Shown in pieces: positions 1 to 6,556 of a stretch of DNA of 16,521 bases. Under the pieces are notes generated by a model. That model searched no databases. It saw only the letters and a list, made by a program, of their open reading frames with translations, and was not told the origin of the DNA. Location of the stretch: positions 1 to 16,521 of the forward strand of contig CAKVEH010000009.1 in NCBI GenBank assembly GCA_934728205.1, read 5' to 3'. Made by a program: the position numbers and the translations under genes. Numbering within the stretch: position 1 is the stretch's first letter; every line of letters begins with the position of its first letter. Source of the stretch: an uncultured Helicobacteraceae bacterium (lineage in GTDB: Bacteria; Campylobacterota; Campylobacteria; Campylobacterales; Helicobacteraceae).

Positions 1-698
1 CTTTTGGATTCTAAAATTGTATCAACAATGACTAAATTTCTATCATAAAGCACTATTCGTGGATACCACTTTTGTGAATTGGAGATTTGAAGCGTGCCTT
101 GCGTTTGGATATTTATCCAATATTGTCCGCTGACATCACGCAATGGCGTGCTTTGAGCTGGGGTGAGTGTGGTGGAGTTTGGAATCTGTAGCGATTCAAG
201 CTCGAGGAGATACTCCCATTTTTGCAAACTCACGCGCTTAATGTCAATGCAGTTAAGCCCGCGTCTCTGTGCTGCTGATACGATGACTAATGGGTCTGGG
301 GCGTGCTCGGTGCTAAAGGTAAAGGTAATAGAAGCCAAGCCGTTATTATATTGAGCCTTTTGGACATTAAAGTAAGTATAGCCCATTGTGGTTAAAATAT
401 CATTAGTAGTGCGACTAAGCAAGATAGGACTTGTGCGCGCAGAAAATGTGAGATTAACCTCAGCTGGAGCAGAAAATTTCAAATGAAGCAACCCATTATT
501 TTTAAGCGATTGGACAATTTTGGCAATGTTGAGGCTACCATTGGTATAAAAGGAATTTTTATCGGCAAAAATCTTATTGATAAAATTACTATTAGCCGAA
601 TATTCACGCTCGCCCATAAGCCCTCTTACCTTGTCGCTTAAGACATCGGCAAAGCACACATTTGACAACACACACAACACAAACACAACTTTTTTCAT
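1..698 (-). CDS. Secreted/periplasmic protein of unknown function, 3' end beyond the window
   Basis: An open frame reads from ATG at 698-696 to the left edge without a stop (232 codons visible), so the C-terminus is missing. It begins MKKVVFVLCVLSNVCFA followed by DV: a short basic start, hydrophobic core and small residues before a likely signal-peptidase I site near residue 17, so export to the periplasm is predicted. The mature part is mixed alpha/beta with many N, S and T residues and I recognise no enzyme motif. One cysteine lies in the mature part near residue 150. It is the last visible gene of the rpmE-rsmI operon, 55 bases after the RodZ-like gene, with a weak ribosome site (GATAAGAA) before the ATG. 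Location next to a membrane protein with an extracytoplasmic domain suggests an envelope role, which is inference only. From memory, a periplasmic protein sits at the same place in Campylobacter jejuni. Confidence 0.8.
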   Translation of the reverse strand, partial: MKKVVFVLCVLSNVCFADVLSDKVRGLMGEREYSANSNFINKIFADKNSFYTNGSLNIAKIVQSLKNNGLLHLKFSAPAEVNLTFSARTSPILLSRTTNDILTTMGYTYFNVQKAQYNNGLASITFTFSTEHAPDPLVIVSAAQRRGLNCIDIKRVSLQKWEYLLELESLQIPNSTTLTPAQSTPLRDVSGQYWINIQTQGTLQISNSQKWYPRIVLYDRNLVIVDTILESK

Positions 699-732
699 TT
701 CTTATCAAACACTCCAAAGTTATAAAATTCCA

Positions 733-756
733 TAGAATCTAGCGATTAGGATTCTA
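733..756. repeat. Inverted repeat TAGAATC / GATTCTA in a gene spacer
   Basis: Arms TAGAATC (733-739) and GATTCTA (750-756) are perfect complements around a 10-base loop. The right arm contains the TAG stop of the RodZ-like gene as read on the minus strand. It could form a weak AT-rich hairpin between that gene and the downstream secreted-protein gene, but no T-run follows, so a terminator is unlikely. The arms are also copies of a word that is common through the whole window. Confidence 0.5.
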
Positions 757-1902
757 CCATCTATCCACAGGGTTAAGCTGTCTATAAGTGGTATAGTTGA
801 TTTCTTTGATTTCGTTTCCATCAAAATATAAGCGCACAAATTGTCGTGCCTTATAAGTAATCCTTTGTCCTTTAAATGTCAAAGTGAAGTCATTATGCCC
901 AAAGACAAACACCATAGGCTTATCAAGTGTGAAATCGTGCGCATTGCGAAGTGTCATTTGGCTTGAAGCCCTTGTTTCTAAATTTACCACGCCAACCCAA
1001 AGCTCGACACTTGGCAGAACTCTTGCGACATTTGCTGGAATAGGAGTATTATCTAGTGGCTGATTTTGAGAGAGCTCATTTTGGGCATTTTGGGTATTTT
1101 GCTCGGATTGAGATTCTTGCTCCAATGTATTGGATTCATTGTGGTTTGTTTGTGTTTCTTCGTTGTTTGAGTCGCTTAGTCTGTCATTAAGGCTAAGATT
1201 TGGGGTTGCTTGCTCATCTGCTTGGTCGGATTCTTGCCCTTCTTGCGGTTGGTTTGCCTCATTTGTAGCATCTTGTGTTTGTTGGGAATCTTGTGGGTTT
1301 TGCTCTTGTGGTTGCTCGCTAGATTGTGATTCTTGTGAGGGAGTGTTTGTGAAAGTATATGATGGCGTGTTTGAACCCTCTTGGAAAAACATTTTATATC
1401 CTAATACACCCACAATGCCAATAATGATGACTATAAGAATGATGAAAAAAGCGAAGTTCCCACCTTTTTGGGAATCTTCTTCATCAGGCGCATTATAAGA
1501 TTCTAATTTGGGGAGTTTAAGCGATTCGATACTTGTTTTAACCTTTTGTATGGGCTTATCTTTCTGTGCTTTAGCAGCTTTCTTTTTTATATCAATCTCA
1601 TCAATCACTTCAGCTTGCTTTGCTTTTTGGACTTGTTGTTCGGTTTGTGGAGCATCTTGGGTATCCAAAGGTTCTTGATTGTGAAACTTCCCATAAAGTC
1701 TTAGCCATTCAGTTAAATCGACACTATACTCACGCTCTAAAATGTGAATAAAGCCTTGCGCTCGCACTCTATCAATCTTTTCAAACCGCTTGTTTAAAAT
1801 ATCTTCAATACGATTTATAGTGAGTCTTGTAGTCTTATTAATGTCTTTTACCCCGATTTGTTTTAACTCCTCTAAAACCTCATTTAATGTTTTTTGCGCC
1901 AT
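754..1902 (-). CDS. Single-pass membrane protein with RodZ-like layout
   Basis: 382 residues. Residues 1-72 resemble the RodZ helix-turn-helix region: a helix rich in L, E and K, then TRLTINRIEDIL, then GFIHILEREY and VDLTEWL, which match the RodZ pattern of an arginine/isoleucine-rich recognition helix, a G-(F/Y)-(I/L)-x-x-(Y/L) helix and an acidic end. A lysine-rich linker (100-147) precedes one transmembrane segment at about 148-170. Residues 175-287 are low complexity, dominated by Q, N, E, S and T. Residues 289-382 form a compact beta-rich domain with LWVGVVN and VFVFGHNDFTLTFKGQRI, like the C-terminal domain of RodZ. Topology would be cytoplasmic N-terminus and periplasmic C-terminus. 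RodZ links MreB to the elongation machinery; that role here is inferred from layout, not from strong sequence identity. The ribosome site AAGGAC overlaps the stop of the upstream methyltransferase gene, so the two are probably coupled. Confidence 0.6.
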   Translation of the reverse strand: MAQKTLNEVLEELKQIGVKDINKTTRLTINRIEDILNKRFEKIDRVRAQGFIHILEREYSVDLTEWLRLYGKFHNQEPLDTQDAPQTEQQVQKAKQAEVIDEIDIKKKAAKAQKDKPIQKVKTSIESLKLPKLESYNAPDEEDSQKGGNFAFFIILIVIIIGIVGVLGYKMFFQEGSNTPSYTFTNTPSQESQSSEQPQEQNPQDSQQTQDATNEANQPQEGQESDQADEQATPNLSLNDRLSDSNNEETQTNHNESNTLEQESQSEQNTQNAQNELSQNQPLDNTPIPANVARVLPSVELWVGVVNLETRASSQMTLRNAHDFTLDKPMVFVFGHNDFTLTFKGQRITYKARQFVRLYFDGNEIKEINYTTYRQLNPVDRW

Positions 1903-1912
1903 TGTTCGTCCT

Positions 1913-2701
1913 TTAATTAAGTAGTCTATCTAGCAAGATTATTGTTGCGTGTGCGACATTAAGCGAATCAAAGTCCCGCTTAATGCGAACGCATACACGC
2001 AAGTCCATTCTTTGCAAAAATTTCTCTGAGAGTCCCTCTCCCTCGCTACCCACGCATAAAACCCACTTTTGCAATCGCTCATCTTGTGCTGTTTGTAATG
2101 GTGTGCTTTGTAAAATGCCTATTGTATCTATTTTTGGTAATTTTTGTGTGTTCTTTTTGCACACTTGAGTTAAACTTTGGCGAATTTTTACCACACTTTC
2201 TCCAGCCATATCCGCTCCAAGAAGTGTAAAGTTTGCCATTTTAAGTTCATTGAGACAATCAAACACATTAGGGACAATGCAAAAAGGCATATCTAGTAGT
2301 GCCCCACTGCTAGAGCGCACGATACCCTCAATGGCATTTTGATGGAGGTTGTTCTGCGCTAAGATAACGCCACAAGCACCTAAACAATACGCGCTTCTCA
2401 CAATCGAGCCAATATTGCCCACATCGCTTAACCCAACAAGCATTAAGAGATTCTCAAAACTTTTCATCATATTAAGTGGTGTAGGATGAAGCGGGGTGAT
2501 TTTAGCAAAGATTCCTTGATGATTACGCCCGTGTGCGAGGGCTTGAGCTTTTTTGTTATCAAGGACTATGATGGGTTTGTTTGCGCTCTTTAGTGTGTTA
2601 AATGCCTCTTTTGGTAATTGTTTGGCGACATAGATTTCTTGGATTTTGTCTTTGTGGTGCGTGATTGCATAGAGCACGGGTTGTTTGCCAAATATTATCA
2701 T
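1913..2701 (-). CDS. TrmH/SpoU family RNA 2'-O-methyltransferase (RlmB-like)
   Basis: 262 residues. The N-terminal part (1-70), starting MIIFGKQPVLYAI, fits the small L30e-like RNA-binding domain found in RlmB-type enzymes. The SPOUT knot domain follows: motif 1 with N96, G98 and R102 (DVGNIGSIVRSA), motif 2 at 217-224 (VGSEGEGL) and motif 3 around SLN at 246-248. These enzymes use SAM to methylate a ribose 2'-OH in rRNA or tRNA; RlmB acts on 23S G2251. The substrate cannot be decided here. Motif 3 is atypical: it reads VRIKRDFDSLNVAHA where the family usually has IPM...SLNVSVA, so the Ser-Val step is changed. Residues 170-210 form a longer insertion than usual. The start overlaps the rsmI stop as ATGA, indicating translational coupling. 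Family assignment is firm, the target is not. Confidence 0.88.
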   Translation of the reverse strand: MIIFGKQPVLYAITHHKDKIQEIYVAKQLPKEAFNTLKSANKPIIVLDNKKAQALAHGRNHQGIFAKITPLHPTPLNMMKSFENLLMLVGLSDVGNIGSIVRSAYCLGACGVILAQNNLHQNAIEGIVRSSSGALLDMPFCIVPNVFDCLNELKMANFTLLGADMAGESVVKIRQSLTQVCKKNTQKLPKIDTIGILQSTPLQTAQDERLQKWVLCVGSEGEGLSEKFLQRMDLRVCVRIKRDFDSLNVAHATIILLDRLLN

Positions 2702-3612
2702 TGTGTTGCCTTGTGTGTGAGTTGAGAATCTTCCTTTGCTTTAGGCGTAGTATTTATGAGATCTTCATAGCATTGTTTAATGGGCTTATTAGTGAGTTTT
2801 GAGAGAAGTTTTGCCTTAATTTTTGGGGCAATGTCAAGCTTTAAAATATCATTTGCACTGAGATTCCCAGCGTTTGAGAAAGTCAAATGCTGAGCATCGC
2901 TTTTTGCATTATAAATACAAAAAACCCACTCCCCACAGATTTTTTTAGAATCTAGTTGTGTTAAAATCTCTCGCGCAACCCCAAAAAATCGCTCCTCATA
3001 CATTTTGCTTATCTCTTTACACACACACAAATATGCTTTTGGCAGGCACTTTTCAATATCTTGTAGGCTTTGGATAAGTCTATGTGGGCTTTCATAAAAG
3101 ATGCAAGGCACATTATAATGCGCCAACTGGTAGAAAATTTCTTGTCTTTGTGATTGTTTGTGTGGCAAAAACCCTCCAAAATAAAACGCATTAGATTCTA
3201 TTCCACTGCTTGCAAAGCACACATTAAGCGCACTTGAGCCGGGCAATACTTCATAAGGAATGGCATTTTGTATGCAAAACTCTACCAGCTTTGCTCCTGG
3301 GTCGCAAATACAAGGCATTCCTGCATCGCTTATATAAATGACATTGCTATCAAAAAATGCGGGACTAAGTGTGGCGATGAAATCTTGTTGGTTGTGCGAG
3401 TGAAATGGGAGAAATTTTTTATTTTCTAAGATATTTGTGGGTGGCGCGGAAGTAATTTTAGCAAATAAGTTTTTTGACTCTAAGAGCGTGTAGAGCTTTT
3501 TTGCTACTCTTGTGTCCTCACAAAGCACAATTTGCGCGTTTAAGAGTATCTCCAAGCCCCGCAGGCTTATATCAAAGAGATTACCGATAGGGGTGGGGAG
3601 TAAAATAAGCAT
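2698..3612 (-). CDS. rsmI: 16S rRNA (cytidine-1402-2'-O)-methyltransferase RsmI
   Basis: 304 residues, close to the usual length. Family motifs run in order: PTPIGNL and DI near residues 6-14, LCEDTR at 30-35, ISDAGMP at 94-100 followed by the DPG of the glycine-rich SAM loop, LPGSSA at 123-128, FGGFLP at 145-150 and FYESPHRL at 172-179. This is the tetrapyrrole-methylase fold. RsmI methylates the ribose of C1402 in the decoding centre of 16S rRNA. Starting at the chosen ATG puts PTPIGNL right at the N-terminus, as in other short RsmI proteins. No clear Shine-Dalgarno lies in the 30-base gap after rpmE, so it probably depends on read-through from that gene. The C-terminal tail after about 245 is lysine-rich and less conserved. 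Confidence 0.95.
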   Translation of the reverse strand: MLILLPTPIGNLFDISLRGLEILLNAQIVLCEDTRVAKKLYTLLESKNLFAKITSAPPTNILENKKFLPFHSHNQQDFIATLSPAFFDSNVIYISDAGMPCICDPGAKLVEFCIQNAIPYEVLPGSSALNVCFASSGIESNAFYFGGFLPHKQSQRQEIFYQLAHYNVPCIFYESPHRLIQSLQDIEKCLPKAYLCVCKEISKMYEERFFGVAREILTQLDSKKICGEWVFCIYNAKSDAQHLTFSNAGNLSANDILKLDIAPKIKAKLLSKLTNKPIKQCYEDLINTTPKAKEDSQLTHKATQ

Positions 3613-3642
3613 TTATAGCAAGTTAGAGTGTATAAATGCGAG

Positions 3643-3846
3643 CTATTTAAGGTTGTATTTTTGGCGAAACTTCTCTACGCGCCCTGTCGCATCAGCGATT
3701 TTATCACTCCCTGTATAAAACGGGTGGCAAAAACTTGAAATATCAATCCTTAATTCTGGCTTTGTGCTAAGCACTTCAATTTCCTTACCACTTGTTACAC
3801 AAGTAACCTTGCAGGGCACATATTGTGGGTGAATATCTTTTTTCAT
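3643..3846 (-). CDS. rpmE: 50S ribosomal protein L31
   Basis: 67 residues, full length. It opens MKKDIHPQY and carries CHPFYTG at 40-46 and [11 protein letters not shown] near the end, all L31 signatures. L31 bridges the two ribosomal subunits. Compared with E. coli L31 (zinc ligands C16, C18, C37, C40), this protein keeps C16 and C40, has Thr at 18 and Ser at 37, and gains C12. It therefore looks like a lineage-specific form that is unlikely to bind zinc in the standard way. The ATG is preceded by AAGGAAT. It is the first gene of the minus-strand operon, with an extended -10 promoter about 50 bases upstream. The rho gene that I recall next to rpmE in H. pylori is not present here. Confidence 0.97.
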   Translation of the reverse strand: MKKDIHPQYVPCKVTCVTSGKEIEVLSTKPELRIDISSFCHPFYTGSDKIADATGRVEKFRQKYNLK

Positions 3847-3892
3847 CGTGATTCCTTAAATGATTAAATATCTTTATTGGGATAAGCGTGGC

Positions 3893-3901
3893 ATTGTAAC
3901 A
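3893..3901 (-). promoter_or_regulatory. Extended -10 promoter of the rpmE operon
   Basis: On the minus strand the sequence reads TGTTACAAT, that is TGn followed by TACAAT at 3898-3893. Transcription would start near 3886, giving a leader of about 40 bases before rpmE. No good -35 is seen, which is normal for sigma-80 promoters of Helicobacter. Confidence 0.6.
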
Positions 3902-3918
3902 AAAAATCTATTAAAAAG

Positions 3919-3927
3919 TGTTAAAAT
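3919..3927 (+). promoter_or_regulatory. Extended -10 promoter of the UreH-like gene
   Basis: The sequence TGTTAAAAT is TGn plus TAAAAT, 35 bases before the chosen ATG at 3962. It is divergent from the rpmE promoter; the two -10 elements lie about 20 bases apart. Confidence 0.5.
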
Positions 3928-3961
3928 TTTGCACATTCATTGCAAATTTGAAAGGAAAGAT

Positions 3962-4666
3962 ATGGGGTATATTGAGTTAAGCAGTGTATTTAGCATAGCA
4001 CTCTTAGCCTCTTTTGGTCATTGCGTTGGAATGTGCGGTGGGATTGTGATTTCGCTTGCAAACACAAGACTTATCCAAGAATCTTCCCATAAAAAAGTGG
4101 TATTTGCACACTTGCTGTATGTGGTTGGGAGAGTGAGCGTGTATATGCTTTTAGGTGCTGTTGCTGGGGGGATTGGTATCATTTTTAATGCAGTATTGGA
4201 CTTGAAGATTCCTATTTTGTTAGGCGTGAATATTTTGCTTATAGTTTTTGGCTTTTGCTTGGCGTTTTTGCCCCATATTATACGAGTATTTGAGCCAAAT
4301 ATTAGCAAAGATTCTCTTGTGTTTCGCACCATTGCCCCCATTTTTACCGCGCTTTTGCATTCGCGTTTAAGTGTGTCGTTTTTTTGGCTTGGAGCGTTGA
4401 ATGGAATCTTGCCCTGTGGCATTGTGTATTATTTTTTACTCACTGCTTTGGCGAGTGGGGGGGCACTTAATGGAGCGTTAGTAATGGGTGCTTTTGGGCT
4501 TGCTACAATAGTTGTGATGTATCCTTTCGCTTTTTTTTCAAGTGTGTTTATGCGATTTTTTCACGCTAATAAGGCGGTGTTTGCTTATTTGGCTGCGGGA
4601 GCGATGATGGGATTTGGTGTGTATGGCGTTGTAAATGGATTAAGTATGATGGGGGTGATAGGATGA
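3962..4666 (+). CDS. UreH/DsbD_2-type integral membrane protein (cytochrome or metal biogenesis)
   Basis: 234 residues from ATG 3962, with AAAGGA 5-10 bases upstream. A longer frame from 3860 is rejected because it would add a charged, non-conserved leader and cover the promoter. The protein is nearly all membrane helix (about six segments). The key motif is FGHCVGMCGG (residues 18-27, C21 and C25) in the first helix, with GILPCG (148-153, C152) in the fourth. That pattern marks the UreH/SafE-like branch of the CcdA/DsbD superfamily, whose members move electrons or metals across the inner membrane and are often near cbb3 oxidase or copper genes. Here the neighbours are RNA-modification genes, so context does not help. 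The end overlaps trmL as ATGA. The coding sequence holds a G7 run, a G6 run and a T8 run. Specific substrate unknown. Confidence 0.85.
   Translation: MGYIELSSVFSIALLASFGHCVGMCGGIVISLANTRLIQESSHKKVVFAHLLYVVGRVSVYMLLGAVAGGIGIIFNAVLDLKIPILLGVNILLIVFGFCLAFLPHIIRVFEPNISKDSLVFRTIAPIFTALLHSRLSVSFFWLGALNGILPCGIVYYFLLTALASGGALNGALVMGAFGLATIVVMYPFAFFSSVFMRFFHANKAVFAYLAAGAMMGFGVYGVVNGLSMMGVIG
4457..4463 (+). repeat. G7 homopolymer inside the UreH-like gene
   Basis: Seven consecutive G encode Gly-Gly (residues 166-167) plus the first base of Ala. A G6 run (4166-4171) and a T8 run (4531-4538) lie in the same gene. Poly-G tracts of eight or more are common phase-variable sites in Helicobacter; seven is borderline. 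Confidence 0.6.
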
Positions 4667-5145
4667 TTCATATTGTGCTAGTTGAGCCACAGATTCCACA
4701 AAATACAGGCAATATAGGGCGTTTATGCGTGGCTGTCAATGCAACTTTGCATTTGATAAAGCCACTTGGATTCTCAACCTCTCAAAAAGAACTAAAACGC
4801 GCAGGATTAGATTATTGGCAGCACTTAAGTGTGCAAGAATGGGAGAATTTGGAGAATTTTTGGGAATCTCATCCCATTACAAATACCAAAGAGCAAGCCC
4901 AAAAGCACTTTTTCTTTAGCACAAAGGCACAAAAACTCCATTATGAAGCGAGTTTTGGCAAGGAGTGTTATTTATACTTTGGGCGTGAGGATGCAGGGAT
5001 TGATGAGTGTATTTTAGCCCAAAATATCAATGCAACTTACAAACTTCCTATGAGCAAAATTGCGCGAAGTATCAATTTGGCTACCTGTGTGGGAGCAGTG
5101 CTTTATGAGGCATTGCGACAAAATGGCTTGTATGAGAAATTTTAA
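4663..5145 (+). CDS. trmL: tRNA (cytidine/uridine-34-2'-O)-methyltransferase TrmL
   Basis: 160 residues, the usual length of TrmL. It opens MIHIVLVEPQIPQNTGNIGR, the near-invariant TrmL start with N14, G16 and R20 of SPOUT motif 1. KPLGF follows at 33-37 and RAGLDYW at 46-52. Motif 2 is LYFGREDAGI (104-113), and motif 3 is KLPM then RSINLA (135-140), ending YEALRQNG. The family methylates the 2'-OH of the wobble nucleotide in leucine tRNAs. In motif 2 the common FGSE(T/S)RGLP is FGREDAGIDE, a modest divergence. It starts inside the last codon of the upstream membrane-protein gene, so the two are translated together. Fifty-six bases separate it from hisS. Confidence 0.93.
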   Translation: MIHIVLVEPQIPQNTGNIGRLCVAVNATLHLIKPLGFSTSQKELKRAGLDYWQHLSVQEWENLENFWESHPITNTKEQAQKHFFFSTKAQKLHYEASFGKECYLYFGREDAGIDECILAQNINATYKLPMSKIARSINLATCVGAVLYEALRQNGLYEKF

Positions 5146-5166
5146 CGCCAAAATGCGCGCTAAGTT

Positions 5167-5175
5167 TGTTATAAT
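5167..5175 (+). promoter_or_regulatory. Extended -10 promoter of hisS
   Basis: TGTTATAAT is a perfect TGn plus TATAAT, 26 bases before the hisS ATG at 5202. The start point would be near 5182. AGGAG at 5192-5196 is the ribosome site. This is the best promoter match in the window. Confidence 0.72.
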
Positions 5176-5201
5176 GCTAAGAAAAAATTTTAGGAGTTGA
5201 T

Positions 5202-6527
5202 ATGCTGGTTACTCCGCGTGTCTTAAGCGGCTTTAAAGATAGATTGCCAAAAGAATCAATGACAAAAAATATGCTTTTAGGAAAGGTAAGCGAAGTGTTT
5301 TTGAAATTTGGTTTTGTGCCTATTGAGACACCGCATATTGAGTATGCAGACATTTTGGTGAAGCAAGGCAGCGAGGAGATTCAAAAAGAACTTTATCGTT
5401 TTAATGATAAAGGTGGGCGCGATGTGGCATTGCGCTTTGATTTGACCGTTCCCTTAGCGCGTTTTATTTCTCAATATCAAAACGAGTTGCAACTTCCATT
5501 TAAGCGGTATGCCATTGGCAATGTGTTTCGCGGTGAGAGGGCACAAAAGGGTAGATATAGGGAATTTACACAATGTGATTTTGATTTTATTGGGAGTCAA
5601 TCTCTTTCGTGTGATGCTGAGATTGTGCAAGTGATTTGTGCTTCGCTGCGTGCGATTGGGATTGATGAGTTTAGTATTTGGATAAATCATAGAAAAATTT
5701 TAAATGGCATTTGCAAACATTTTGGCATTACAGAATCTAAAGATATAAACGCTACACTGCGCGTGATTGATAAACTTGACAAAATTGGCAAAGAGGGTGT
5801 AGTCGCCGAGTTGGAATCTGAAGTTAAGATAAGCCAAAAAACAGCAAAGGATATTTTACACTACACTTCTATTAAGCAAAACGGCGAGAGTGGAGAATTT
5901 TTCAAAAGTATCGCATTTTTAAAAGAATGGAATGATGAGTTAAAAAGCGGGATTGAGGATATTGAGCAGCTGTATGAGATTCTTAGTTTGTTGCAAATGG
6001 ATAAAGATTGCTATCGTGTGAATTTTTCTATTGCACGTGGGCTTGGATATTACACAGGAATTGTGTATGAGAGCGTTTTGACGCGCTTGCCAAGTGTGGG
6101 GAGTGTGTGCTCTGGAGGGCGGTATGATGACTTAACTAAGACTTTTTCTAAGCAAAAGATGAGTGGAGTAGGCGCGTCTATCGGTATTGATAGATTGTTA
6201 AGCGCGATGAAAGAGCTTGAAATGATGAAAAATAATTCCACTTCGGCACGCGCGCTGCTCGTATGTATGGATAATGCGTATCTTGCTTACACGCACGCAT
6301 TAGCAGAGTCGTTGCGCCGCTCTAAAATCTCTGTCGAAGTATATCCAGATATTACGCGATTAAAAAAGCCATTTAGCTATGCTAATGCACTTGGGCACGA
6401 GTTTGTGTTGGTGGTCGGAGAGAGTGAGTTTGCCACAAAGACTATCACACTTAAAAATATGACAAGTGGAATGCAAATGGAAGAAATTAGCTTCTTAAAA
6501 GCATTAGAATTACTAAAACAAGACTAA
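5202..6527 (+). CDS. hisS: Histidyl-tRNA synthetase
   Basis: 441 residues, typical for bacterial HisRS. It charges tRNA-His with histidine using ATP. The class II core is clear: an N-terminal motif-1 region ([11 protein letters not shown]), motif 2 near 100-131 ([16 protein letters not shown] then CDFD), the histidine-specific loops ARGLGYYTG and SVCSGGRYD (around 280-312), and motif 3 at about 322-333 ([12 protein letters not shown]). The final hundred residues form the anticodon-binding alpha/beta domain (LVCMDNAY to ALELL). The start is fixed by AGGAG five bases upstream and by the conserved VLSGFKD position. Transcribed from its own promoter; pepF follows after 29 bases with no terminator, so co-transcription is likely. 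Confidence 0.97.
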   Translation: MLVTPRVLSGFKDRLPKESMTKNMLLGKVSEVFLKFGFVPIETPHIEYADILVKQGSEEIQKELYRFNDKGGRDVALRFDLTVPLARFISQYQNELQLPFKRYAIGNVFRGERAQKGRYREFTQCDFDFIGSQSLSCDAEIVQVICASLRAIGIDEFSIWINHRKILNGICKHFGITESKDINATLRVIDKLDKIGKEGVVAELESEVKISQKTAKDILHYTSIKQNGESGEFFKSIAFLKEWNDELKSGIEDIEQLYEILSLLQMDKDCYRVNFSIARGLGYYTGIVYESVLTRLPSVGSVCSGGRYDDLTKTFSKQKMSGVGASIGIDRLLSAMKELEMMKNNSTSARALLVCMDNAYLAYTHALAESLRRSKISVEVYPDITRLKKPFSYANALGHEFVLVVGESEFATKTITLKNMTSGMQMEEISFLKALELLKQD

Positions 6528-6556
6528 AATTATGTAAAAAATTCTAAGGAAAAACA

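Noticed and set aside
163..354. Plus-strand open frame of 63 codons
   Set aside because: Antisense to the edge gene encoding a secreted protein with a clear signal peptide.
1130..1498. Plus-strand open frame of 122 codons
   Set aside because: It is the mirror of the low-complexity Q/N/S linker of the RodZ-like gene, giving a Ser/Cys/Phe-rich string with no ribosome site.
3605..3625. TGCTATAAA just before rsmI on the minus strand, resembling an extended -10
   Set aside because: It runs into the start codon, so transcription would begin inside the gene, past the conserved N-terminus.
3860..3961. Longer start for the UreH-like gene at ATG 3860
   Set aside because: It adds a charged leader of 34 residues that would cover both divergent promoters; ATG 3962 has a good ribosome site and begins the conserved membrane segment.
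4018..4422. Minus-strand open frame of 134 codons
   Set aside because: Lies wholly inside the UreH-like gene, which has family motifs; the antisense product has none.
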